Of a stretch of 64,000 bases of DNA, positions 46,793-59,800 are shown in pieces (the first letter of the stretch is position 1; every line of letters begins with the position of its first letter). Where the stretch lies: the NCBI GenBank assembly GCA_034620365.1, contig JAQGEQ010000192.1, positions 801,001 to 865,000 on the forward strand. Direction: 5' to 3'. The translations under genes and the position numbers were made by a program. The notes below the pieces were generated by a model that was given only the letters and a program-made list of their open reading frames with translations, was not told where the DNA came from and searched no databases. The DNA is from Pegea sp. RAD2-039. Taxonomy: Eukaryota; Chordata; Thaliacea; Salpida; Salpidae.

Positions 46793-49700
46793 ATGTCTTC
46801 TAATGTTTTGAGTCATGATTTGGATAAAAGTATCATCAAATATGAAATCTTATTTGCTCATGATGAGTTTAAAAAAAGAGGATTAAAAGAAACAACAAAA
46901 TGGTATTTATATAAATGTTTATATCATTAAATTATAAAATTAAATTATATATTACTTAGAATCTTTCATAAACAGTTATTTATTTTATACATTTTATAGT
47001 GAAACAATGAGACAAATTATTAAATCATCTTCTTTTAGCTTAATTGTTATTTTTTATTTATTACAATAAACGTTTATAAGAGTTCCCTCTCGCTGACACA
47101 CATTCTCACAGATTTTAGTATAAAAGAAAATAGAAACAATCAATAGACAGAAAAAATGTAACTCATGACATGTTAGTAGTCCCCATACAATATAACAGCG
47201 AATATTTACACAGAATATTTAAAATATTAAAAGTAAAAAAGAATCACAGTTTAGAAATTCAAAGTTGGCAATAATATAACGGTTCAACTTCTGCTTGAAC
47301 AACGTGAGTGATTCTAATATGACAATGTCTGATGGCAGCTGGTTCCATGTACTAATTGTGCGGTATGAGAAAAAATTTGATCTGACCAATGTACCAGGTG
47401 ATATAACTTGAGTTGATACAACTTGAGGGAAGGGCTAATAAAAAAGAAACCATCGAACTGAAAGATTGTCAATTGATTGTGAATAATCTGTTCTTTAGTT
47501 CCAAAGATAACTGAGTTTTTCTGGGGCCCTTTTTGTGAATAGAAGTAATGATAGCTTTCTTACAAATTTGAAGAAGTTTGCTTCTATAAATTATATTTAT
47601 AATTACTAACTTATATTTACTTCTGCAGCATTTTTCTTTTTTCTACATTAATTATGTTAAACTGGGTTAGTTAAGACCTTTTTATTTACTTTTTACCCAT
47701 ATTGTTTTTTGTTTGCTATAAGAGCTGTAGAATTTGTCATCTGCAGTCATTTAAGTTGAAAAAATTTATCATAAAAATTAGATCAAACTATTACATCAGT
47801 TTTTAAAGTGGAAGTATCTGATTTCAAATTATTTTTTTTTTTTAGGATGGCTGAGTTATCATGGTCAGTTGATGCTGAGCCTAAAAAGCCAAATGATGAA
47901 TATTTGAAGACACATTATGGTAATAAAGAAGGTTTTAATCAATCAAATAAGTAAATATATAAATTGTTTATTTTCTATTTTCTCAACTTAAATAAAGTTG
48001 AATTAAAACAGGTTTTTATAAAGTTGAATATTTGATTAAAATATTATAAAAAGAATTTCAATAATTTATTTGCTTATGAAAATAAATCTCTGATCTTATT
48101 TCTAAGAACTCACAGCAAAAGCGTTGATATTTACAACCGAGCAAAAAGCTATTTCGATTTTGAAGAATATGAAAGAGCTGCCTACTTACTCCAAGACTCA
48201 ACTGAAAGTGTTTTAATGTTTCTACATTATTACTCAAAATATATGGGAATAATCAAAAAGCATATGTACAAATGTTCAGTTAATCACTGTAAGCAAAAAC
48301 ACTTCAAATTTCAAACTATTTTTTACTTTGATTTCTCTTCCAGCTTCAAGTGCTCGATCTTTAGGAAATAATGATGAACTAAGGACTTTAAAATGTTCTC
48401 TTGCCCAAAAAATGAATAATAACTCAGCAGACAGCTTCATAGCCTTCCTATATGCTCTTGTACTTAAAAAATGTTCAGAGTTAACCAGTTCAACTTACAA
48501 CACAGAGATTATTGATACTTTAAGATACTCGATTCAAAAGTTTCCTATGAATTGGGCATCATGGAATTTGTTATCAAATTATATTTCAGACAGCGAAAAG
48601 GTGATTTGAATTTTAGTGAATATTTCTTCTTTAATATTCATTTTTTTAGTTGATGAGTATGAAACTGCCATCTCATTGGTTAAAAGATTTCTTTGTGGCT
48701 CAAACTAATGTAGGATTAGTAAGAACATCTGATGCTATTGAAATTTACAATGCGCTAAAAAGTGCAGGATTTCAAAATAATATTCATATCCAAACTAAAG
48801 AAGCTATTGCCCACTATGATAAAAGAAGTCAGTTTATCATTTCGTCTTTATTGTATAAAAGATTAAATAATGATCCTTAAACCACTGATGTAGATTTTTT
48901 AAGATTAAAAATTTTATATCTCGATTTTATGACAGATTTTGAGGCAGCTACTATTCTATTAGAGAAGCTGCGAGCAGATGATCCATATCGCTTAGAAGAT
49001 ATGGACGTTTTATCGAATATGTATTATGTAAATGGCCAAAAAAGCGATTTAGCAAACTTGGCACATCATTGTGATGAGATTGATAAATTCCGGGTTGAAA
49101 CTTGTTGCGTAATCGGTAATTCCCCTATAAATTCTATTCTTAAAACAATTAATTCCAATTTTCATCAGGTAACTACTACAGTATTCGTACAGCTCATGAT
49201 AAAGCAGTTTTATACTTCCAAAGAGCTTTAAAAATTAATCCAAATTATTTAAGTGCTTGGACTTTAATAGGACATGAATATACAGAAGTGAAAAATACTT
49301 CAGCTGCTATACAAGCTTACAGGTTTGTGATTGGTTCAAATTTCATTCATCATTTTCAACTTGAACAGAAATGCGATCGACTTGAACAGTAAAGATTATA
49401 GAGCTTGGTATGGATTAGGACAAGCTTATGAAATCCTCAGAATATTCAAATTTTCTTTATACTATTACAAGCAGGTGAGGTTGTTAGAAAGAAAACAGTT
49501 TTTAGTAGAAATACTTTTTTTAAGATTTGTTTAAATGACAAAAAAGATAAAAGTCATATTGTCAGTTTCTTCTTTATCTCTTTTATTTTATTATTTTAAT
49601 TTTTGATTCATTATTTACATTCAATCATTGATCATTAGCTAATAAAGTAAATTTTATAAAGTATAATAACGCAAGATAAATCATTTGGAATCTTATTTAA

Positions 49701-50287
49701 ATTGGTTTAAAGGCCCAACGCCTAAGAGCTTTTGATTCTCGAATGGCAATGGCTGTTGGAGACACGTTTGAAACGCTACGACGTCCAGAAGATGCGAAGA
49801 TGTGTTATCGAAAAGCAATTGCTGTTGGTGATATGGAAGGACAAGCAAACTTCAAATTAGCCAGGTTATATTAAAATCAAAATATTTCAAGTTTTCAAAT
49901 TCAATTTTAGATTATTTGTGACTGAAAAGTCACACAGTTGGGCAGCTCATTACTATCAACAATTTATCCAACAAGCTGAAAATCAAGGAATTGTAGAAGG
50001 AACTAGTAACCATCATGAAGCCTACATCTTTCTTGCAAGACACTATTTGGATCATGATCTGAATCTAGATCTTGCAACTGCTTATGCGAACAAATGTTAC
50101 GAATTTCCTGAAGTTTGTTGAATATTTAAAAATTGATTTTTTTGAAACTTTAAATTTTCTTTTTTAGATTCGTGTTGAAGGAAAACGAATTTTAAGAGAG
50201 GTTGAAGCTTTGAAGCAAGCTACTATTGTTGATGAGGTTGAAATGCAGGGAGAGACGGTAGCAGAATCACTACATAACCCTTCATAG
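46793..50287 (+). CDS. CDC23: Anaphase-promoting complex subunit 8
   Basis: Eleven phase-consistent exons: 46793-46902, 47846-47950, 48116-48288, 48344-48600, 48650-48827, 48936-49115, 49169-49322, 49369-49474, 49713-49864, 49911-50112, 50168-50287; 578 aa (human 597). The N-terminal helix region matches ([35 protein letters not shown]). TPR repeats follow with strong family identity: [95 protein letters not shown]. Known role: TPR scaffold subunit of the APC/C ubiquitin ligase that triggers anaphase and mitotic exit. The human C-terminal Ser/Pro tail is mostly absent. Intron 1 contains a LINE fragment. Confidence 0.96.
47050..47585 (-). mobile_element. LINE fragment inside CDC23 intron 1
   Basis: Antisense to CDC23. 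Near 47430-47585 it reads [20 protein letters not shown], the start of LINE reverse transcriptases; it then passes to the C-terminal block [20 protein letters not shown] and [12 protein letters not shown], and the family's 3' tail with ACAATAAA at 47064-47070. The central reverse transcriptase, including the catalytic motif, is missing, so this copy has a large internal deletion. Confidence 0.8.
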
Positions 50288-53200
50288 CATTTTTTTGTTC
50301 CAACAACTTTCCTATTTATTTTGAAAATAGTAAAGTTGTATTTTGAAATCTTTTGATAATTTGGCGAAAAACAATTTTTTTTTAAATTTATTTTCATTTT
50401 AAGTATCATTGAGAAGATTTTTGAGTTTGTGAATTATTTTTAAACTCTAAGCTCACGAAAAATTTGTAGACAGCTGGTTCAGTTTCAAATTAAAAATTTT
50501 AAACGTTTTTAAGTATAATTCAGCAAATGATTACTTGAGAGTTGATCTACAAAGATACAAGCTGCCTCCTCGGCTAAATAGTTTTAATTAACCTTTTATA
50601 GTTATCAATTTCAAATATACACTGGTAAAAAGATTAAGAAATTTTAGATGAAGAAAAGCTGATATTTCTAAAAAAATTATCCAATTTCATAAAGTAGAAA
50701 GTCAATAATTTTATATTAACTGCTAAAATTAATTGACTAATCTATTTGGTTTTCAGTAATTAATGTTTTATACTAAGCAATTTACATTTGTCAGTCTTAC
50801 ACAATAACAAAAACTACAAAATCGATTGAATTTAGTCAAGCTGGTTCTACACTTGAAAACCTGCGGCCACCAAAAGTTATTTTTTATCGTAAAAGATTTC
50901 TTTCATATTTAACTGAATGGAAGATTGAAGATCAATAATGCTGAAGATTCATCTACTTCTAATACTTAAATGTGTTTACAACAAACTAAGTTCATTTGAA
51001 TTATGTATATTGAGTGTTTTATACATTTCTTTACAATTACTCCGTCAACAAGTAAAAGGTTTATTTTAGAAGAACAAGCCGAGTTATAAAACGCTTCAAA
51101 TTACAATTAAAGAGACTAAATTACTGCATATAGCTGCACTTGTGCTTACTTCTGTTATATAGTGAGATAAAGCTCAGTTAAAGAGTTATAATCATATCAG
51201 GGTCTGGAAAGAAGACTTAATTTTTCTTTTATCCTTTTGTGGTAATCGTATGTACTAGAACATGTTGTTTAAAATGGATAATATAGTTACATAGGTTATG
51301 TAAACTTTAAAGCTAACACGAAAGACAATACTTAATTGATAGATATTTAATAAAAATCATAGATAAATAATAAGTAATTATAGGAGTATTTTTTTACAGT
51401 TTTATGATTTGTTGATATAATAACTACCTTCAAATTTATGCTGGTCTCAACAACTCTCTTTTAATATTAATCAAATATATATTTTTAGATTTAACTGATT
51501 TTATAGATTATCTGAGTATAAAATGTATTTACGCAATAAATTTAGCTTAATCATCTTTACTGCTTCAGTTTATGATTACCTTTTAATTGTAACTTTTTAT
51601 TTAAACATTTTGTGCTTAAAAATTTTTACTTTTGAAAGAATTAATTTGTATGAAAGGTTACTTCTTAAAATTTATAAATTCCTTTAACTAAATTCTACTT
51701 TCGACTAAACTAGAGAAGTCATAAAGAAAACATGTAAAATAAATTTTATGAGGTTGTAATAAATCGATTTTTGAAATGCTTTTATCGTTATTTATACAGA
51801 AACTGCTATTAAGAGATGTAAAACATGCTTCGTGTTAACATTAATTTATGTAGCAAAATTTTAACGTTTTTCAAACAAGTTTTTTTCAAATTAAATGTTA
51901 AATATTACACCAGTTTCATTTTAGTAGTTTTTTTTTCGAAATATTTATTTATCATGAAGAAAACATAAAGACTCACTATAAAATCAAAAAGACTTAAAAC
52001 TAGCTCTGTTTACTTTGCTAAATTCAAAATGATTTGCTTCGTCACGCATAAACGGTTTTCTGGAATTTTTGTTTTAAGAAATTAAAGCTAAGACAGGCAA
52101 TTTTGGTTAGAATTCTGATTTAAAAGTTTTAAAACTCTAAAAGTTTATTGATTAGTTTTGTTAAAATAGTCTTAGTACAATTTTTAATGAAATAAAAAGA
52201 TTTTTATATTAGTTTTTAAGTTAGTACTTATATTAAATTGTAACTTATAGTCAAAAATAATAAGTTTTTTGAGCTCATGCGATTATTACTTTTCATCCTA
52301 TTGCAGTTAACTTTAAAACTGTTTCGTAAATTAGATAGAAGTTTTAATAAAATATATCTACATATTTTTTAATAATAAAAATTTGTTTATACTTTTTGTT
52401 TATTGAAGAAAATATTTATTTAATTTTCAGATTAATTTCATAAATTTAGTTAATAAACGATTTAAACAACTCCCCGACAATTAAAACAAAAGTTTATTAA
52501 GTAAATAAAAATTGTAATTTTAAATGATTTGCTTTTGAATAATAAATTATTAAAATAAGGATTTAATATAATTCTTTGAATATTTTTACTAAGTAAATAA
52601 AATCTGGTTTATTATGAATTATTTAACTTTTTATTGTTTTTACTGTACTTTGTGTTATTAATTATCTATTAATAAATATTATGTTTTAATTTATTTCAAT
52701 TTTTAAATACTTGATTTGTTTATATATTTTTAAAAACCATCAAATTTAGATTTTTCTATAACAAACTTTTTATATATTTCAGAATTACTTTATTTGTAAT
52801 ATATTTTTATTAAGCTATTTTCGCTTGGTTGTAAATACATACATTTTGAAAAAAATTATATTTTCATAATCTTATATAAATATGATAAATGTTTTCAATT
52901 TGTCAATGATTATTGATCCTTCTTAACTTGCAAACTACTTATTCTTTGAATATTATGTTTCTTATTATTCTTAAAATAATTGTTTTCAAAGCAATCAATA
53001 GTAATATAAACTTAATTAATATGTTTGTTAAGTAGTTATTCAAAATTTATTGTTAAAATGTGTTGGTTTAATAAGTTAATATTAAAATCTTATTGACATT
53101 CAATGATACTTATATATGTCAATGTAATTTTTAGAATTTTATTTTAATAAACATTTGATTTTTGAATGTATGTAGCTAAATGTATGCAGCTAAAACAAAT

Positions 53201-53868
53201 GATCTTATTATATATTTAAACAATTTTTATATTAGGGCTGTAGTTTTAATAGAATCTGTTTTTTTTGTCATTCAAAAAATAAAATAGTTAGTAATTTTTA
53301 ATTGATTTTATTTGAAAAGTTTTGTCTAGTACCATATTGTTATTATTATTTTTTTAAATATATAAACTAGCTTTTTTGGTATATCAATTCAGGTTTATAT
53401 TAAAATGAAACTATTTATTTTTGATATCTTTTATAAAATTAGTTTATTTAATTAATTTGTAGTTATAACTGTGATTAAATTTGTAAATAATTATTTGAAA
53501 TTTATTAAATTTTGAGTAAAAAATTACACAAGTTTTATTCAAACACTAAACTAAAAACTAGAGAAACTCTTATTTTATAAAGCTATAAATATTTATAATA
53601 TGTTTTATTGAAGTTTATTAACTAAATAAACTTCAAGTTATTATTTTTAAACCATTAAAAGTTTTTTTATCAAATTTTACTGCATTCATAAAGTTATTGT
53701 TTCATAATTTCATTAAATTACAAAATAATTAAAAATGTAATTAGAACATAGAAAGTTGCTATTATATTGTAAGCTAATATTTTGTTTTCTTTAGTTTTAT
53801 ATATACTCTAAGGCAAATTATTTTTTTCTAAATTTAAGAGGCATTAAATTGTTGTGTCTTTTATTAAC
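50288..53868. other. AT-rich gap between CDC23 and the LAP gene
   Basis: About 3.6 kb, the longest gap in the window. AT-rich throughout and without a convincing exon, RNA gene or repeat. The part just after CDC23 (50.5-51.3 kb) is slightly less AT-rich. Confidence 0.4.
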
Positions 53869-56800
53869 ATGCCTACCTTTAAGAAAATTAAAAGTATTTT
53901 TAAAAAGGATTCTAAAAACTATGGTAAGTTTTTCATTCAACAAACTTATTAGCTTCAATATACTTTCAATTTTTATATTTCAAATTTTTTGTGTTCTTAT
54001 TTAAAACATTAAATAAAATAAAATTGTCTTTTACAAAAGTATAATTAATCAGATTATATTCCATATAAGTTTTCAAACTACTAATATGTTTTGAAATTTT
54101 TAACTCTAACTTTCTTTGAAGGCATTAAATTACTGAAAGCTTTAATACAAAGAATCATGTTTAAAAGTTTTTATCTTTTTTCAAATTGTGGTTTCTATTC
54201 TTTAAATTTGTTTATTATTTTTTTGGTTAAAGTTTTTTTTGACTGTTTTTTTTGTAAAAGCAAATTTTCAAATGTACATTGTACTTTTCATCATTCATTT
54301 TATACAAAATAAATTGTTATTTGTTTTCAGTTTCAACTTTAAAAGATGAAGAACTTCAAGAATACATCAAACCTTTTCCTAGTAGTTCTAATATAAACAC
54401 AAATACAAAACATGAAGTGAATGAAGATAAAAAAGTTGAATCTAATGATGAATCACAACTGAGAACAAATCCAACGTTTAATAATCAAATTACAAATCAC
54501 CAAGATATTCACAACTCACATGACTCAACTAAATCGTTAAACGGATTACCACTTTCACAAGAAACCACCTATTACCCGCCTATTACTTATCACAAACCAC
54601 GTGACTATGATACAACACAAGTGAATGGTGGTCCTACAAGTGTTGCAACTTACGTGGAAAACGCAATCACATCACTAGATGCAACTAAAAAACCATCAGT
54701 AAAACTAGAATGTGTTAGTTTAGACTATTTACGTGCAGAGGTAGCGCAAAGTCGGTCACGAAAAGAAGCTGTAGAAAATAGTTCAATTAAAAGTACAAGT
54801 AGTGTAAGTAGTAGCTTCATGTCTTCAGTTGGAACAGAAGATGATGTCATCAGCAACGTTAGTAGTAGTGGGTTGGAAACATTGTACGCGCGACTTACTG
54901 CTCATATAAACACTACAAGTACTTTACATGAAAATGTGGTTGAAGTTGATAATAAAACAGAAGATAATTTTGATGGATGCTCACAATCTAGTAATTGTAA
55001 TAATAACAATGGAAGTAGAAATTCAGAGACTATTGCTTCACCTTCGAAAAGTTCTGAACAAGATAAAGAAACTTTCTGTGAAGATAATAGCGATGTGTTT
55101 TCAGGTTGGTTGTATTTTGATAGTAGAAGACTTTTGTTAACTGAATTTCATTTATAGATGATGAAATTATTGAAGAAGCAAATTTCTGTAGCTGTAACTT
55201 GAAGCAATTTCCACAAACAATTTGGAAATATTCAAATACTTTAACAAAAATTATCTTAGAATCAAATTCTCTTGAATATCTACCTGATGTAGGGTTTATT
55301 TTCTTTCTAATTTCTATTGTCAACGATATCTTTTGTTTTGTAGGAGCTTTTTTCATGTTATCAACTACGTTTCTTATCAGTTAGTGATAATGACATTGGA
55401 GATGTCCCTCCTGCTTTAGCTAGCTTGACAAATCTCACTTATTTAGATTTGAGTAAAAACAGTAAGTTCTTTGAAATTAGATTTTTTGTAACAATTTATA
55501 ACTTTTATAAATTCAAAAACTATTTGATATTAAATCAATTATTCATTAAAATGTTGATATTTTTGCACAAAATTTCTTTCTAAGGTTGCCAAGAAGTTTA
55601 TATACAAAATAATTTAATGATTCATAACAGAAAATAAACAAAAAGAAAATTTAATTCTTTTTACTGTCACTAAACTTGTTGTTGTTGTCAATGCATGAAT
55701 AAAATAATTTTCTTTTTAGTAATTGCTTGTGTACCTGACAGTATCCGCCATTGCAAAAGTCTCCGTGTCTTGGATATGAGTGTAAATCCTCTAGAAAGGT
55801 GAGAACAAGTTGATAATATTTAATTTAACTTTTGATTTGATTTACAGATTATCAGAATGTTTCACCCAACTAGTCGATTTAGAACAGATGTTTATGATTG
55901 ATTGTTACTTCGAATTCCTACCTAGTAGCATTGGGCGGATGTCTAACTTAAGAGTCTTAGAGCTCCGAGATAATCAACTTACTGATCTTCCTAAATCCAT
56001 ACGAAAGATGACGAAACTTGAACGATTGGATTTAGGCAGCAACATGTTTGCTGATTGGGTAACTTCATCACTTGTACTTTTCTTTTATTCATCTAAATCA
56101 TATTTCCAGCCATCTGTGGTTTGTAGTCTCGACAATTTGAAAGAATTGTGGCTAGACAACAACGAACTGAACCGAATTTCATTAGAAATCGGCAATTTAT
56201 TCAACCTCAGATATTTAGATGTCGGTAAAAATTTTATTCGTTCAGTTCCATCACAAATTGAAAAGTTATCAAAATTAGAAGATCTTCTTTTGAATAATAA
56301 CGAGATCTCAGAACTTCCTGATACTATAGGTAACTCTTCTTCTTTTTATTTATTGTTTTATTATTCATTAAATTTCTAGGATTTCTTTCCAATTTAAATC
56401 TTTTGAATTTACACAAGAATAATTTGATGGAGATACCAGCAAGCGTTGGTAAATGTAAACAACTGATTGAGTTTGATCTTTCATTAAATATCTTACAAGT
56501 TATTCCTGCTTCATTTACTTTTCTTCAGTGAGTTTAACAACTTATTTTTATAAACTTGTTGTTGCATGTTTTCACAAAAACTATTTCTGTTGAAAGAATT
56601 TCAAAAACAGAAAACTTCTCTTTCAATTTAATCGAAAAGATTTTTAGTTTTTAGTAAAAAAATCGAAATCTCACTTTTTTGATGTCAATTTCTTCAACAA
56701 ATTCTCTTTTTTTGCTCAAAAATTCACTTAATTTTCAGCTTAAAAACTTTTTAATTTTTTAACTCACTTCAAGTAGCACACTAAGTGGATGACGTCATCA

Positions 56801-59800
56801 AGTGATGACGTCATCATCTTTTATGAGTAAAAGACAACTTAAAAGTCAGATAGAGGTTTTGGCAACTGACAAATTTAAAAGGATTTAAACTGAAATTTGA
56901 AGTTTCACCGTAAGCTAAGCGATGATGACGTCATCGACGCTTTTATGTGTTGTAGAAAACTGAAGACTTTGTTACTGGATGGTAATGAGTTGACTAAGAT
57001 ACCAAAAGATATCGGTAAATGTGTGTCCTTGGAAATCTTACAGTTGAGTCGGAACCAAATTTCTGAATTACCGGACTCCATCGGTGATTTAAACAATTTG
57101 AAAGTTTTAAACATTTGCCAAAACTTGTGAGTTGCCTAGCAACATCCTTGTCATCGAGAGACATTTAATCAATTACCTCACAGATTATCTAATTTGCCAT
57201 CATCTTTTCTTCAACTCAATTTAAATGCTTTGTGGATTTCTTCGAACCAATCAAAACCCGACTTGTCGCTACATCTCGCTTTCGACGCCGAAACCAACCA
57301 GCAAGTCGCTATCAACGATTTACTTCCACAAAACGATAAAAAAGAACGCGATTATTCACTTATTATCAAAGGTAATTTGTATAATTATTATGCGGTAATG
57401 ATGACGTCATCGCTTCTAGACGCAGCCGACGACGCTAGTCCTAAACATCGTGAGAGAGGTCAAACTTTAGTGGATTTCGATTTAGATGCGACTACTTATA
57501 GTAACGACGTCTCCTTCATATCAAAAGATTGTAAATTGGATGACGATGACGTCGATGATGACGTCACGCGCGCGACAACCGACTTCTCGTTGTTTATTGC
57601 TGATAATGAAGCAGATGAAGTAGTTAATGATTTAGATGAAGCAATTTATGATTTGAATCAAACGTCTATTGATGTAATTCCTTCTTATTCGATTAAACCT
57701 GGAATAAAACCGTGGTCATCTTATCAAAATATCTTGGAACTTTCACAAGATCATATTCCTAAATTAAGTCCTAAATCTTCTAAAGATGAAGAAGATATTA
57801 AATCTCCTTCACCTCTAGATTCCACTCTTCTCGAGTTTGAACCTTACAACGCCACTAAAAATCCTCATCCTCTTTCTGATCCTTCAACTGATCCTCATCT
57901 TCATTCTGATCTTCCTTCTGATCCTCATCTTCCTTCTGATCCTCATCTTCTTTCTGATCTTCCTTCTGATCCTCATCTTCATTCTGATCTTCCTTCTGAT
58001 CCTCATCCTCTTTCTGATCCTCATCCTCTTTCTGATCTTCCTTCTGATCCTCATCTTCATTCTGATCTTCCTTCTGATCCTCATCTTCATTCTGATCTTC
58101 CTTCTGATCCTCATCCTCTTTCTGATCTTCCTTCTGATCCTCATCTTCATTCAGATCTTTCCACTGATCCTCATTTTGATCTTGATCCTCATTTTCCTGA
58201 TCCTACTCCCCGTCTTCCTGATCTTCATCTTTCTCGGAGTTCTCAACTTCCCAATCCTCTTCCACTAACTGATCCCATACCTACACTTGATCTTGACTCT
58301 GGAGTTGGAAATGATGTAGAGAGCCAGGAATCCTTCCCGGATGTTGATCCTATACTCCAATTTCAGTCCGATTCCCTGAAGATGATGAAGAAAAATTCAT
58401 CCGTTTCCAACAACATCCACAAGTTCCAAAAGATCATCAACAACCGATCCACTAAACCTCCTCTTCCTCCTAAACCTGCTCTCAAGCTCCAAGAAGATCA
58501 CGAAGACATCCAACAAAGTAGTGACGTCATAGTTCCAATCGAGAAGCCCGTAGAAGCTCCAAGATCGGCTCAGAGCAACTTCCGGGATAAATTGGAGAAA
58601 ATGATGCAACAAAAAGGAACATCGAAGCGACGCGAGAAGACGCGAAAAGCTTCCGTCGTCACCATAGACAGCGATGACGTCAGCAACACGGGCGTACATG
58701 CCAGAATCCGACAGCGTTTGTCGTCATCGTCGCTCGACGCCGATGATAAGTTGAAAACTCGCCATCTGGTGGCGGCAAAGAGTGGTGAAGATGAAAAGAA
58801 GACTTTAGAAAAGCAACTTGAACAGCTGTTGCTAGTGGATACGGATAAACATCGCGTGTTCGATCATCAAAACGGAACTACGCGACACAATGACGTCATC
58901 AACATGACGTCATCGCGTCCTTCTGTTGACCCCTCTGGTTGGAAAGATCAACTTTTGAAGCATTTGGAACGACGAAAAGTTGAAAAGATGAATGATCCTC
59001 GTCTTCCGGACACAGATCTTCACAGATTCACTTCTAGAAGATCATCAGGACGGGCCACGACCAGGACACCTGCCCCTGAATCTGTCCTGACTTGTAAATC
59101 CGATGTGGTCAGACCTAAAAGTGCCCTTGCTGTGGTCAGTCCACCAGAGAAGCAGTTGCCTAGTTACGAGGACCACATGTTACGAAAAGCGATCAGTCGT
59201 CAAGGACTTAGTGATGTACAACAACAAAATCCTCCCTCCTACTTCCCGATGCGTGCTTCTGAATCTCATGAATCAATCTTCAACTCCGAGAAGATCCAAC
59301 AAAGATCATTTGAAGATCCTAAAAAAATCCGACCTTCAAACTCTCATGATTCACTTCTAGACACCAACTACTACATACGTCATCAACCATTACGTCATCA
59401 ACCAACTTACAATCACGTGACCACCATGGACGCTTATCAACAACAGCGACAACTAGCGGCTTATTATGACCGCTGTAGGCATCAGTGTCCTGTTTACATC
59501 AACACTTCACCACATTACACTAACTATTACCAGCCTATGACGTCACAAGCATACGCGAAAGCGCCACATAATGACGTATACTCGATGAAGAAGCGAAATA
59601 TGTCGACGTCACAATATCATCGCAAAAGAAAAGAAGCTGAGAGGTAGAAGTCACCACTAGATGGCTGTGACGTCATATGATCTATTTGCAGCGTATCTTC
59701 GGCGTTTCGTCCGTACAGTGAACGCAGCCAATCAGCAAGCAGTAATTACCATCGAAGAAACCAATCTACAACCAGTAAAGAGCAAATGTATCATTCAAAA

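Noticed and set aside
48841-48935. Stop codon interrupting CDC23 near 48877
   Set aside because: It lies in an intron (48828-48935) with donor GTCAG and acceptor GACAG that restores the TPR reading frame.
57837-58268. Hydrophobic plus-strand frame and basic minus-strand frame over the LAP gene repeat
   Set aside because: By-products of the SDLPSDPHLH repeat; no start context or splice support.
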